Shown piece after piece: positions 47,010 through 59,496 of a stretch of DNA of 64,000 nt. The notes under the pieces were generated by a model that was not told the origin of the DNA, made no database searches, and was given only the letters and a program-made list of their open reading frames with translations. The DNA is taken from the NCBI GenBank assembly GCA_943737045.1, contig CALSFV010000205.1, forward strand, positions 2,000,001-2,064,000, read 5' to 3'. The stretch comes from Parapristionchus giblindavisi (Eukaryota; Nematoda; Chromadorea; Rhabditida; Diplogasteridae). Position numbers and translations under genes: made by a program. Numbering within the stretch: the stretch's first letter is position 1; the number at the start of each line of letters is the position of its first letter.

Positions 47010-48189
47010 TTAAACGGTTTAAAGTAACAAATATTATTTTAGTACTTAGTTTCATTTCTTCTGACTGATCCAACGTCGTGCGGCGAGCAGGATCGTACGA
47101 TAGTCGTTGCGATTATGATTCCATTGATTCGCTGCAGAGGACATAGTTCGAGTTCCCGTGCACAATGACGCTTATGCCATCGTGATTCACCGTGGGGACA
47201 AGCTTCTGGCCTTCATCTAGAGTCCAGACTGGTCTACTAACGTAAACCCGGCCGTCTGAGCCCAATGAGATTGAACTTGGACTATTCCGATCAGACGACC
47301 TTTCGCTTGTCTGCGACTGTCTATTTGAAATTAGCCTTTAGCCACTTCAAAAGATTCTCTCTGTTCTTAGAAGATATTATGGGTTCTGTACTAAGAATTC
47401 TAGCGTTAAAAATATTTTGTTTGGGTTGGCTACGGATGGTGTGAGTCGATGGAGGAGTGACACCGTATAGTGTAATTTCTTGCTGGTTGATTGTGGAGAT
47501 CGCCCGCGGGATCTCGCGCGAAATGCTGATAGAATTCCTGTCATCAAGGTGCTAGGTGATGCCTGAAATACCAGGCAGTGACCGTTGACGGTATTTCACG
47601 GATTTGGGGACCTTTTTAATAATACAGGAGATCGTTGACTGGTTTACACCATGATGGATTGCAGGTTCGGATTGCTTCAGACCATTCAAACCGCCGCGGA
47701 AGATGACGCGCAGGATATCAGGGGAGAGATATCACATTCCTTTCGGTTTTGCCTTAATCAAAAAACAACAATACAAGAAAATACTTTTAAAAAATCATAA
47801 TAAACAAGCAAAAATGATGAAAAAAATGTTATCCTTTTAAAATTCTCAATATATCTACGATATGAATATTAATATCCAATAAATGCAAACATTATCGATA
47901 AATAACTATAGTAGCATGCGTAAATACTTTTCAAACGTGAAAAAATTGTTTAAAACAACGAAAATACGTCGCAACTTCAACCACTCAAAATGAGCCATAC
48001 GGTCATTTTGGGATACTGTAGCCTGAAACCCGTTGAAATTGAAAAACCGGCTCCATACCTCGGTGTACATTGTGAAACACGTCTGAGCACACTATATAAA
48101 AATTTCAAGGTGGGTTAACTACATAAACAGTTATCCTCAAAAAACCAAAATATGTTTTCCTTCTGGCCACCACTGTACTTTTTTTTCTA

Positions 48190-48605
48190 TCTTTTAACAC
48201 GGATCTACTGCAAAAAACGTATTAAGCCCATTTCTTCCGACAGTTGAATTTTACCTCTCTGATTTGAATGATACTTGTTTGATTAATCACAATGAGGAAA
48301 ATGAGAAGGCTTAGGCACCTGTTTTCGAAAAAAATATTGCAAGTTTATTGATTTTTTGATCTACCACTTTGGAGAGACATATCTCACTCGAATATTGACT
48401 TATAGCGAGCTATTTTTTCAATCGACTCGAAATGAACTAACGTAGCAGTTGCTCAACAAAGTGTACGAGCAAAAAAAGTGGCATTCTCATTTCCCTCATT
48501 ATGATTAGTCAAATAAGTTTCATCCAAATCGGTGAGATAAAATTTAAAGCTGTTGGCTGGCTTCCTACATTGGTACAGGAGATCTGTGTTAAGATCTTAA
48601 AAGAT
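48190..48605. repeat. Old imperfect foldback
   Basis: AACACGGATCTACTG pairs with CAGGAGATCTGTGTT, and TTAATCACAATGAGGAAAATG with a near-complement at about 48500. Arms are diverged and no target duplication was found. From 48610 to 48900 nothing is recognised. Confidence 0.6.
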
Positions 48606-49139
48606 AAAGACTCAATGATCTAGCTAGGTGACTACAAAAACTGAAAAATAGTCGATCAAATTTGGAAATATTATGATGAGTAACACTGCAATTTTCTAAA
48701 TAAATTTAAAAAAATATCTAATTAATAGTTGAGTGACAACTTGCAATATAATAAGACCACAGGTATGATGTGATATCGTTATCGGATATCTCTCCCTTTT
48801 TGTATTACTAAATCTTTTAACTGATGGATAAATAAATAAATAAATATATTATACAATATTTGAATATTGAATATTCCTTATAGAAGTGGACATGGGTAGA
48901 GGCCTATTTCATCTCCATTAATATAAACAGCAACGAATGTGACGTAATAAGTGGGCAAATTTTGAAACGAATCAAAGCGATTTCGAAATAGTTGTGCCTA
49001 ATCGTCTTAGGTTCTTGCAGAAACCATGTAATATTTGTGCGATACCAATAAAATAAAACTTCAACGAAAAGAAATGGTGCAAGTATATTATAATTCACCA
49101 AGAAATTAATGAATTAAATGTGTGTTAATTATATTAAAG

Positions 49140-49330
49140 GAAATTAGATAGCAGAAAATCTTATGATGAATGTGTATATATTGCATAGCATCCTGTAAGT
49201 TCTCTATCTATATGACCTAGCTAGGTCGTTTAGATAGACAGCGAGAAATAAGAAGAGAGAGAGAGAAGAAGAAAGAGATAGAGAAGATAGAGAGACAGTT
49301 TCTCTCTCTCCCCCCCCCCTCTCTCTCTTC
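49140..49330 (+). repeat. Conserved upstream block
   Basis: AGCATCCTGTAAG, ATATGACCTAGCTAGGTCGT, TTAGATAGACAGCGAG, then a purine run and a CT/C run. It lies between the RING genes at 42262 and 50745 (both minus strand), separated from the former only by the Tc1 and the foldback. It is part of the segment duplicated at 61555. Confidence 0.65.
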
Positions 49331-49395
49331 CCACTCTAAGTCTTAAATTTTATAATTCGTGCCACAAAATATCGAAAAAATTTCTCGTTATTCTA

Positions 49396-50275
49396 CAGTG
49401 CTGGCCAATATTCTAACATTTCTTTTGTTTTTCAGCCATAACTTTGTTCGCAATGAACCGTTTCTCTTCATTTTTAGTATGTTTTTAGGGATGATACTGT
49501 GGTAGAGTGGACCATTTTACATCGATATTGGATCACAAACAAGAAAATTGTGGTAAATTGGCGAAAAAGGGCAATTTTCCGCGAATTCAGCACCTGGGCA
49601 TATCAGTCATTGGGGACATCGGGGCAGTTTGGATTCAGTACTTCGTGGTGAATCCCATTGCGGGAATGACTGCCTGACAGTGTCGAGTTGATCAGATTGT
49701 CGATGGTGGAGAAGGGAATCGTAGCTAAATCGAGCTGACGCTGCCCCAACTTCTCGGCCGCGTTCTTTGCCTTTCTCGTTCTTCTGTTACATCATCCAAC
49801 AATGATGTCGATGATATTTATGTCCGATGATTGCTTATGCCAGTCCACCTCCCGGACTCTGCGACGACGAAACCAGGTGGCAACTTGTGCGGACTTGTGC
49901 ATGGAATCGGTATCCTGCACCATAATTAAGGCGTGGAGGTTCGTGGAGATGGCGTCAGGGCAGCATTGTATACTCCAATAACGTTCAGTGTAGATAGTCT
50001 CGGGTCCAGGCCACCCGAGCTTGCAATTCTTGGTTGGGATCAACGGTTTCTTCAAGGAACGCCGCCCACCTTCCTGGAGATTTCGACGGATAGCCCGATG
50101 GGAAGGGCAAGGGCAATTGGGAGAGCTCACGACGTGTACTCTCTCCGAATATGCCCACCGAGCGTCCACGCCTGACTCCCGCACGATGGTCCGGTCCGTG
50201 ACAGCGAGGGCTGCACGCGGCTTGCCCGATCCTCCGGTGATCTGGGACTTCTCCTAATACAAATGTATCACGCAT
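49396..50275 (-). pseudogene. Tc1-like element remnant with deleted transposase
   Basis: The left end CAGTGCTGGCCAATATT follows TA. Minus-strand frames give PSHRAIRRNLQEGGRRSLKK and a C-terminal WFRRRRV.EVDWHKQSSDINIID (family WPSQSPDLNxIE). The middle, including the HGGGS region, is deleted at about 49980 relative to the sister copy at 61852, which retains it. No right end was identified. Confidence 0.8.
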
Positions 50276-50744
50276 GTACCCAGAGAATTGAGCTAAATTT
50301 ACAATTGATCGGAATAGAGCGAAAAGAACGCCGCGAAGGCTGATAATTAAAGGGAGACTTTCTGTATCGCGCAGTTTAGAGCACTGTATTATTCGTTCAG
50401 AAAATTTTTAAGTATTTTTTCAATCATGCTTATAATGTCGCAGACATCAGATAAGCCAAATTGCCTCAACTTGATTTGTTTGGTAGACTCCCTTATACTA
50501 CCACCACTCCTACAACTTTTAACCGATCGTTATGAGTACAACTTTAAAAAAGACATTCGATACGATAATGCTATCGATTTTTCCAAGTATAGTAATATTA
50601 ACAATATTTATCCTTACTTCAGGTACAGATACGAATTGGAAATTCGACTTCAATAGAACAAACAATTTAAAGATTACAGTATTTGCCAACATAACGAATA
50701 AAATAATGCGATCGAATATAATAAGACATTTGCACCAAACGACA
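50276..50744. other. 3' flank of the RING gene at 50745
   Basis: Nearly the same as 63186-63694. Open frames here (plus strand, about 50426-50759) overlap the terminal exon in antisense and are frameshifted between the two copies, so they are unlikely to be genes. Confidence 0.6.
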
Positions 50745-53700
50745 TTAGAATGTAGATAATTGTTCCTGAAAAGATTCAAATATTTTAATTTATTCATTGT
50801 TTAGAATTACAATACTGTTTCATTACAACTATACATATATTTAAAACTAACTTTTGTCAATTTAATAGCTGTATCGATCGATTCAATAATGATATTAGCT
50901 GATTGCATGAATGTATCACTAAATTCATCTACTGTAGATTTTAGTTCGTTAGCTTCCTAAATTATTTTTATTGCTTTTAAAATAAATATTTTATTTTAAA
51001 CTAACTTCCTGCGTTAAAATAGAATCAGCAGCAGTGACAAGTTGTTCACGGAGTTGAATATTCGGAAGTTTCTGAATAATAAAATAAAGATAATAAGATA
51101 CAAATTATTTATTTATTTCAAATTTTTAACCTGATGAAGTTCCTTCTGTAAATCAATCAATACATTATACTTCGATAAAATTTCTTCTTTTTTCGATTTC
51201 ATTTCTTCTTTTTTCGTTTTAATATATTCTAGCGAATCAGTTCGGAGCTAAATTCAATCAGTTCTATCAGTGTTTTTCGCCTGTTAATTCAAACTTTTAG
51301 AGAATATCGAGCGGTTGAATGTCCAATGTGGGGTTCTTCAAAGCAACAGTGACAACAAATAGGCTTATTGTGCTGAAGAAAAAGAACAGATTAAAAAAGA
51401 AAAAAAGCTGAAAAATGACTACCTCAACGCAATTTAACTCAGTACATATTCTTAATTTAGAAGTTGGGACATCCTAGAAGTATAATAACATTTAATTTGT
51501 TAACTACTTGCAATTACTTACATCTTTGCAGTGGAAACAAGCAATGGAAGATTCATTCATAATTTTTGTTGAACTAAGTTTTATTTCAGACAATTCTGTA
51601 AAAAAAAGTAATAGTCTAACAGTTAGAAGATAAATCTTACTCAGAGCATGTTGATTAATCGAGAAATATTGTCCATGGTTTACTTTATTCACGCGTCGGC
51701 AGTTGGGGCAAGGGTAACTATACAAGTTTAGCTCAAATCGGATTATGCATAAATCTAAATACTAACCACTCATCTTTTTTGACTGCCTCGATACATTTTC
51801 TGCAATATGTATGCCCACAGTGAAGAGTGTGGGGAACTCTGGCATTCGAGTCTGTATTGACAAAATAATGTATATTAAAGTCCAATCCGAATAAGTTTAC
51901 TCGATATATTAACTAACCAAATCTTTCCATACATATTCCACAACATTGAAAGTCCTCAAGCTCGTAATTCAGTGAGTATTCTCTTTCAGCCTTCTTCTTT
52001 AGAGAATCAAGGTAAAGGGACAAACATGAATGTAAATAAAAAGACCAGTAACTTACAATAAACTTTTCGGGAAGTTTAGCGGAGTATACGTGAGTTGAAT
52101 AGTAGGTTGTGCTTGATGGAGTCTCACCATGAGGCTTCTGCACATTCAAAATTCCATTATTATCAATTCCAATTATGCTCGCAAAATGATTAAGGCTATA
52201 GAGAATAACCAATTACTTAAAACAATTCTAAATTAATTTCACTTACTTTGTCTTTATGATTTCGTATGAAAGATCATCAATGCTAACTGCTACAAGTTCA
52301 TATGCAAGGGATATGTAAAATATCTTATTGCAGAATACTGTTAATCTTTGACGTACCTCAAATCATTATATATTTATAAATTTGGAAATGGAAAAAAATT
52401 GGAAATTTCAACCCTCAAAAAAATCCAGCTGAGGAATCAATCTCTAATGAGTAAGTACTAAGGGGTGATTTCATCACTACGAAATAAGTCGACGAGGAGT
52501 CATAACAACGGGAGTAGGAAATGATGCCCACATAGCCGATATTAACCTACTGAAACTCGAGCCCGATTGCTCATCTGACAAGTCAAAAGTGAGTCAAAAG
52601 TTATGACGTTGCATACTTTTGTAGAAGACTTTTGGCTGCTACTGCATATTTATATTTTATAAGGTTTTGAAAAAAAACCGGTGCCTTTGATCGATGCTGT
52701 TATGAACAATCCTACCTCTGGTAATCCTTGTCTCATTAAACATTGTTCAGATTCAGGCTTATATCTACGAAATGAATCTCTTGTTATGCCGAATAAAAAG
52801 TTCCTTCAATTAGATATTAGGATGATTAGAATCAAAAATGTGTCATAAATTGATTATGCGTAAGGGTAAAACGTCCTCCGGAAAACTAAAGCCAACGGGT
52901 GTAACAAAACGTATGCGTTCGATAAAAATGGACCACCGAATGTTTGGTCGTTATATCCCTCGAGTTTTTTTCGTAATAAGACTGTTCGGATAGAATGATA
53001 AAGATTCACCACACGAATCGAAAGACATATATGATATTGATTCCCGATATGTTTAAAGCTCACTTTGCGCATTGAAAGTACAACTTTCAAGGCATGTAGA
53101 GAGTGCCCATCCGATTTGCATATTTGGCTCTCATTTACTCATTGTCCCTTATGCGAAATATCATATAATATAAACAATATTCGACATGCTTATCGTGTCA
53201 GTCATGCCAACTCAAGGGTCCCCTTCTTTAAGAAGAGGGTCGAACAAATTTCATAAAAATTCTTTCGGTGCAGTTTTCCGGGGGTTTTCTTGTCTGGTTT
53301 GGTCATTACACAGAATCGGTAATAATAACTTACTGGTGAATTTGAATATATTGAAATGTCTCCAGTTTCTCAATCGAGATATCGAATTGAATTCTTTTAC
53401 TTGATCGATAATCTTCCGAGAGAGGAATTGCAAACGAAAAATTTGGATGATCTAATCTTTCAATGAAGTAATGGCTACAGTGTAATTTGAATAAATGCTT
53501 TATTCCATCTTCAGCCTTGAATAATTATAATTCAACACCAATAAAAATTGAACAACATACACAATATGGTATATTGTGTTTACCTTTGATTCCGTTAATA
53601 CGATTGCCCCATTGAACAGTTCAGCTTTTAAATGTTTTTCACTCTGAATTAAAATTTGATGTAAAATTATAATCTAAATATGAAAAACAGACGTTACGGC

Positions 53701-56700
53701 CGAAGAAAAAACTGCCAGCAACTGCATGTGTTTCTAGTTCTTCAATGTTTTTAAAAGCATATTCACTTCTTAATAAGGAAAATTAGAGTAAAATAGATGG
53801 AGTTTCTTAGTTTCATTGTAAGAAGAGAATACCCACAACTCACCATGGAGTTATGATTAGTGACATATATAGGACAGTGCATTTGAAAATTTTTGCAATT
53901 TCTACTTGGAAGGTATAAAACATAGAATTCCATAATTGGTCACAACCGATGATGGAAAGTGTGGCTTAAAAAAATGGAGGGCATTGGATATGTCAAGAAA
54001 TAAGAAAATTTTTAGCACAGTTTGACATTTCTTGTTCTGTTTGCCAAACTATTGATTCAACGGACAATTATTATCTTAAAGCAATGGGGCATTTTTTTGC
54101 CCAAGTCTCTTAAGTCTTTCGTTTCAGCATGTCCTTTTGCCCAGTTCATGCCATGCAAGAACTCATCTTTTTTTTTCATTTTGCCCAGTTCATGCTATGC
54201 AAGAACTTGGCAAAATGAAAACCAGAACCATGAAAACATCTGGTAATTTAGATAACTTAGGTTAAAAGAAGTGTAAATTGGACAATGTATTGCATGCGTG
54301 TAGTAGAGGTCAAGAGTTGAAGCCATAGCTCATATGGCCGCGCCCACAGCGGTGTCAAACTTTCTTCGTCACTGCTCCTCTCGAACTAACTAAGTAAAAC
54401 ACGTTATATACTAAGACAGCCAAATTTTTCTGGAGTACACTTCAGACGCACAGGAAAGATTATTGCAACTCTACATGTCCCTCCTTACTCTCTAGATCTT
54501 AGTCTCTGGAGTCGTTACTTTAGTTAAGGCGTCCAACTTGGTTTAGTAAATAAAAAGTTTAAGAACAAAAAAGATGTGGGTGGACTCGCAGTTTGCATAA
54601 AAACTCTAGTCCTCTTACAAGTAGAGCACACGGTGTGGCTTATACAACAAGGGATCATTTACCACAGCATCGAATAAATTGATCCAAAATGTTGTCGATA
54701 AACAAGGATAATTTAACCTGAATATTTACTCCAAAAAGCATAAACACTTTTGTTACAACCTAAATCACGCTATCTGGGAAAATCGACATAGGTGCGGTAT
54801 CGATGAAAAATAGATTTTTTTGTTTTATGTATGATAATTACAGGCTCCATGAGTGTAGTTCACTGGTACTTGGAAATTCCTTCCAATTGAAAATTCGCTT
54901 CAGGAGGTGACCACACAACGTTTTGGCGCCTTTTCCTAAAAAGTTTATTTCGAAACCAATCGATTCGGGAGTGGGTGCAATGGACTCCTTGACAAATTCT
55001 AAGAAACTATTGCAAAGGAGAGTTTTTCGATCAACGGCCAACGAAGGCTGGAATTGGGAATTTTTGAAAAAAATTTACATTAAATTAATTCTCACTATTT
55101 TCCCATGGGGCAGGAAAACTTTTTATTTGCTTAATAGCTTCTTCATATTATATTACACCTTCAGTTTGAAAATCATAATTTTTTAAAAATACGAATTATA
55201 TGAACTAGCTCGTTTTATGCACTTGATTTAATTGTGGTGTAAAAAGACGACGTTTCCTAATTGAAAATTTTTAAAAAATTCTGCTACTTTTACATAAATT
55301 TCGTTCTTTTACACCATTACCGATGTTTACGTCTATTCCTCGGCTAACTCTGAGCGCAGCCGCACTGCAGACGTGATGATCACGGTGCTCATCGACATTC
55401 TGTAAGTTTTTGTCATTTATTCGTATACGAGCTAGCAAGTGATGTACTTACCGTATTCACGCTGTTACGTACTTGCCACTTTTTTAACTGAGGGAACACG
55501 TAACATCGAGAGATGAAGGTGTTTTTAACGAGAAGATATGGATATTAGGTGGGATTTTCACTAATTTCTTTGCTGAGTTTTCTCACTCTTCCTTCTCGTC
55601 AGTTGTTGGTGCTACAACATTTCATCGCCATGTACATGCAGTTTCTCTCCTGGTTTTTTTTTGCTGTCTGAGCGAAACGAGTTGTAAAGCGAAAATCGAT
55701 GTCTTGACATATGCAGGGTGAAATTGGAAATCCCTTATATGTAAGGGAATTTTTTAAGGGAATTATTCCCTGGTATGAAATCCCTTACATACAAGGGATT
55801 CTCAGCAGATCAGGGAATTATTCCCTAAGGGAAATGCAGTTCTAAAACTTCCCTAAGGGAATTTTCTGTGAGTATACTTATTAAGCTGAAGATGTGTTAT
55901 TATGTATTTATTTATATGTAGACGCTATTAAGCAAATAAAAAATTGTAGTTCGCCATGAGAAAATACTGAGAATTAATTTAATGTGTATTGTTTTCGAAA
56001 ATCCCGAATTCCAGCGTTAACTCTCCTTGGAAATAGTTTCTTAGAATTAGCGAAGGATTCGATTGAGCCCATTTTTCGTCAATACCACTTATATGTGAAT
56101 TTTCTCAGATGTTACACAACGTTTTCGCTCGTTAGTAAAACATTTTATTGCTGTAGTGGAATAATATTAGCGAAAATCGCACTATATTCTAGTTTTACAA
56201 AGCATCATGTTTTTCCTCGAAAGCGTAAATACGAGTAACTATCATTGATTATTTACTTTTATTTAACAAAACATTTAAAGAAATAAGCACATAGCAAATC
56301 GATTTTGAGTAGGATATCAATGAGGAACATCATGCTTCTCCGGAGGCTCGCGGGCGTTGCGGGCGCGATGTTCCCATTCCCTCTCTAATCATTACCATTT
56401 ATTGAATAAATATTAAAAAAATTCAAGACATCGAGTTTCGGTTAACTCTACAACCCGCTTTGTTCATACAGCCAGAACCCCATGAGAGTACCACGATGTG
56501 GACATTCATAAGATGTCTGTAGCAACAACAACATGCAATCAAGTGAAGGAAGTGAATGCTGCAAACAATATTGAAAATCCCACCTAATCCATATTTTCTC
56601 GATAAAAACCCATGATTTACGTGCTCTCTCACTATCTCCTCAGTCTAAAAAAGCGGTAAGTAAGAGCACGTAACAGCGTGAATACGGTAAGTACATCACT

Positions 56701-57660
56701 TGCTAGCTCGTATACGAATAAATGACAAAAACTTACAGAATGACGATGAGCACCGTGATCATCACGTCTGCAGTGCGGCTGCACTCAGAGTTAGCCGAGG
56801 AATAGACGTAAACATCGGTAATGGTGTAAAAGAACGAAATTTATGTAAAAGTAGCAGAATTTTTCAAAAATTTTCAATTAGGAAACGTCGTCTTTTTACA
56901 CCACAATTAAATCAAGTGCATAAAACGAGCTAGTTCATATAATTCGTATTTTTAAAAAATTATGATTTTCAAACTGAAGGTGTAATATAATATGAAGAAG
57001 CTATTAAGCAAATAAAAAGTTTTCCTGCCCCATGGGAAAATAGTGAGAATTAATTTAATGTAAATTTTTTTTCAAAAATTCCCAATTCCAGCCTTCGTTG
57101 GCCGTTGATCGAAAAACTCTCCTTTGCAATAGTTTCTTAGAATTTGTCAAGGAGTCCATTGCACCCACTCCCGAATCGATTGGTTTCGAAATAAACTTTT
57201 TAGGAAAAGGCGCCAAAACGTTGTGTGGTCACCTCCTGAAGCGAATTTTCAATTGGAAGGAATTTCCAAGTACCAGTGAACTACACTCATGGAGCCTGTA
57301 ATTATCATACATAAAACAAAAAAATCTATTTTTCATCGATACCAAGAAAAAAATCAGTTGTTGAATTCTCTCAGATAGTGTTTTCTAATATGTTTTGTCT
57401 CTAGTCATAACTCCATGATGAGTTGTTTGCATTCCCTTGCAATATAAATGTCAACAATTTCCAGAAAGAAAAATACCCTTTTATCCATGTTAAACTAGAA
57501 GGAATATTATAACTACTAGCGGAACAATGAACAAATTCATCTAAATCAAGTAATTAATGCGATAGAACATCTAAATTGCGATTTAGCACATACCGTCAGA
57601 TATTTGGTAGAAATCCCCACGCTCGTTTGCCGAGTATTCCTTGCGCCTAAGGAATTCCAT
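50745..57660 (-). CDS. TRIM-like RING protein, 17 exons, intact, large intron 2
   Basis: Exon 1 begins at ATG 57660 (MEFLRRKEYSANERGDFYQIS), exon 2 ends at 57477 (HCSASSYNIPSSLTWIKG) and exon 3 is at about 53777-53700. Then exon 4, exon 5 (ERLDHPNFSFAIPLSEDYRS), exon 6 (IFYISLAYELVAVSIDDLSY), exon 7 (SIIGIDNNGILNVQ), the RING (CCGIC, HCGHTYCRKC, PCPNC), the B-box-like site (CFHC, ICTELNC, CCHC, PHIGH), the helical part, SIDTAIKLTK and EQLSTF; stop at 50747-50745. All zinc ligands are present and no stop was seen. Intron 2 is about 3.7 kb because a foldback element occupies it, and intron 5 holds a repeat copy. GACTTCAG lies 6-7 nt before the ATG. Likely E3 ligase by homology of form; target unknown. 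Confidence 0.82.
52940..53230 (+). repeat. Copy of the right half of the 3928-4918 element
   Basis: GTAATAAGACTGTTCGGATA through GCCAACTCAAGGGTCCCC matches 4640-4900, including the ATAAACAATA and CATGCTTATCGTG stretches, with scattered changes. No end motif remains. It lies in intron 5 of the RING gene; the same intron in the broken gene at 6827 holds the full element. Confidence 0.75.
54797..57342. repeat. Palindrome with 0.7-kb near-identical arms
   Basis: 54797-55490 pairs with 56650-57342 (positions sum to 112139); further in, 55500-55560 and 56560-56640 pair with divergence. The 67-aa mirrored open frames in the arms are not genes. The palindrome lies wholly inside the 3.6-kb element. 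Confidence 0.85.
55725..55875. repeat. Cluster of AAGGGAATT / AATTCCCTT words
   Basis: At least eight near-palindromic copies of words such as TAAGGGAATTATTCCC occur in 150 bp within the palindrome loop. The pattern suggests a short stem-forming repeat array. Confidence 0.6.
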
Positions 57661-57880
57661 TATTCAACTGAAGTCAATTAAGAAAACTATAATAATGAAA
57701 TAAAATAAACAAAAAAAAACTGTATTGACATTAATCGGAATCTCATTGCATTCCGGTCGCCTCATTGTCAGTTTTCACTAAGTTTTGATTAATTAAATAT
57801 TAATTTTTTGGGAATCGAATTTCATCAATTAACTGTAGGTGACAAATGATGGAGAAATCAAGAACCTAAGAAATTGCTAA

Positions 57881-58298
57881 CAAGGGAATGCCCTGAAGCC
57901 ACACTCACCGATCAGGTCCAATTTTTTACTGGAGATACATCTGATATAGGGATGAGGTTTGGCGGTATCAGAAATTGCAAAGCTCTTCTTTGAAATTTTA
58001 AAATTATTTTTAAATAATCGATGATAAAATTTACAGTGTGCACATCTTTAGCAGAAGTAGCACCATAACATCGTATGCATATTGAGAAAGGTTAGCGCAT
58101 CCAGATATGCAAATTTGAGTGCAAAAAATCGATTTTGAAAGTGTTTTCATTGTTTTTTGTCCATTTTTAAATAAATTTTAAAATTTCAAAGAAGAGCTTT
58201 GCAATTTCTGACACCGCAAAACCTCATCCCTATATGAGATGTACCTCCAGTAAAAATTTGGACCTGATCGGTGAGTGTGGCTTCAGGGCATTCCCTTG
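57881..58298. mobile_element. 418-bp CAAGGGAATG foldback with TAA target duplication
   Basis: CAAGGGAATGCCCTGAAGCC and its complement form the ends; TAA at 57878-57880 and 58299-58301. Arms of about 190 bp pair closely. It lies about 220 bp upstream of the RING gene start at 57660. Confidence 0.92.
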
Positions 58299-58329
58299 TA
58301 AGAGAGATAGATAAATAAATATTCTAAAA

Positions 58330-59050
58330 TTAATAAACGTTTGGCATCCTGTCGGAGGTTTACGATCGTCACCTAGCTAGATCATTGATATAGAGGAGAA
58401 AGTTTATTTTTAATCTTTTTTTTTGGCTTCCCCTAGAAATATTATATCAATTCTTGGCTGCAAATCTCTCAATGATAGATTAGAAGTTAACTGACCACCT
58501 ATGTGATGTGATATACAACACACTTTACAAAAGAATCAATCAAAAAAATTAAATAGCAGATTAAAGTTAACAAATGAAGCGCAAAACTTCTATTCACAAG
58601 GAAGTTTTCATAAAAAAAAAGAACAATTCTTAAATTCGGATATGGAATATTCCTTACAGAGTCGGTTCTAACGCGTTAAAATATAGTAGCAATAGTGATA
58701 TTTTTGGTTTCTTTAAGTGATAAATTTTCCAAAGAAAGGGATTAAAATCGTGTTATAATAATTCGCGACATAGTCACTGAATTAAAAGTATATTAATTTG
58801 ATTAAAGGAAAAGAGATAAAATAATATTCTGAGTGTGTGTACATGGCATCCCAACAGTAGTATAATACGGTGATATGACCTGGCTAGGTCATTTAGCCGT
58901 ATTAGAGAGCGAGAAAAAAAGAGAGATTGAGAGAGATGGAGGAAAGAGGTAGAGAAGATAGTGAGACAGTTCCCCCTCTCTCTATCTCCCTTTCTCTCTC
59001 TTTGTCTCTGTATCAGTCTTTCCAATGTTACTCTCACAGAAACAAACCAA
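58330..59050 (+). repeat. Upstream blocks of the RING gene at 57660
   Basis: A partial block (GGCATCCTGTCGGAGG, about 58335) is followed by a full one (GGCATCCCAACAG, ATATGACCTGGCTAGGTCAT, purine run, CT run) at 58835-59000. Between them, 58420-58780 is AT-rich with no gene. After 59050 a 62-codon minus-strand frame shares a short SFRxxxxRIIKF-like stretch with the other blocks, too little to call a gene. Confidence 0.55.
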
Positions 59051-59496
59051 GTTCATATGCCCCATTCACCGAATCTTAAAATGCAAGGTTTTCAAGGTTT
59101 GATGACCTTAAATAAACAAACGCTGTGAAGACGATGCAATATAGTTAAATCTTTGAAAATTTTATAATTCGCGACGCCAAATCTCGAAAAGATTTATTGC
59201 TTTTTTGTAAGATGTCTGGAACTGAAGATGAACAATTTAAGAGACCGGCTCGGTAAGACTCGAGCATTTTGACTCCCTGCCGGACATTCGCCAAGACTTT
59301 CGATCTGGCCCTCAAAACTTTCATCATAGACACCTACCAAGGGGAGACCGATGAAAGTTATAGTGAAAATGCCCTTAGGCTCAAACCCGGCTCACATATG
59401 TCGCATAAAATAAAAAAATTGAAAAATTCATAACTTTTCAATCTTGATAGCTAGGACTTTTATTTCTTTTTACTGGTGAATAACATGTCATGCACT

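Larger units (their letters stand above)
42394..48175. mobile_element. Tc1-like element carrying a CR1-like retrotransposon
   Basis: CAGTGGTGGCCAGAAGGAAA ends and TA flanks (42392-42393, 48176-48177). Subtracting the retrotransposon leaves about 1.57 kb, the normal size. Transposase remnants lie at about 47080-47760, homologous to 36200-36890. It inserted about 130 bp upstream of the start of the RING gene at 42262, pushing its upstream block to 49170. Confidence 0.9.
53822..57439. mobile_element. 3.6-kb CAAGGGAATG-type element in intron 2
   Basis: The left AAGAGAATACCCACAACTC and right GTTTGCATTCCCTTG ends match in inverse orientation through CACCATGGAGTTATGA. Flanks TAA and CAA are near-identical. 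Removing it restores an intron start and end homologous to the 81-bp intron of the gene at 42262. Inside, 53900-54790 has only weak transposase-like hints (a PPYSLDLSLWSRYF-like stretch at about 54470) and small inverted repeats. Confidence 0.7.

Noticed and set aside
49933..50275. Overlapping 78-96-codon frames, both strands
   Set aside because: They are shadows of the Tc1 transposase remnant; only the minus-strand frame matches the family.
54400..54620. Transposase gene inside the 3.6-kb element
   Set aside because: Only one short PPYSLDL-like stretch is suggestive; stops and frame changes leave too little to annotate separately.
59145..59333. 62-codon minus-strand frame
   Set aside because: It shares only a few residues with the other upstream blocks and shows no domain; treated as part of the repeat block.
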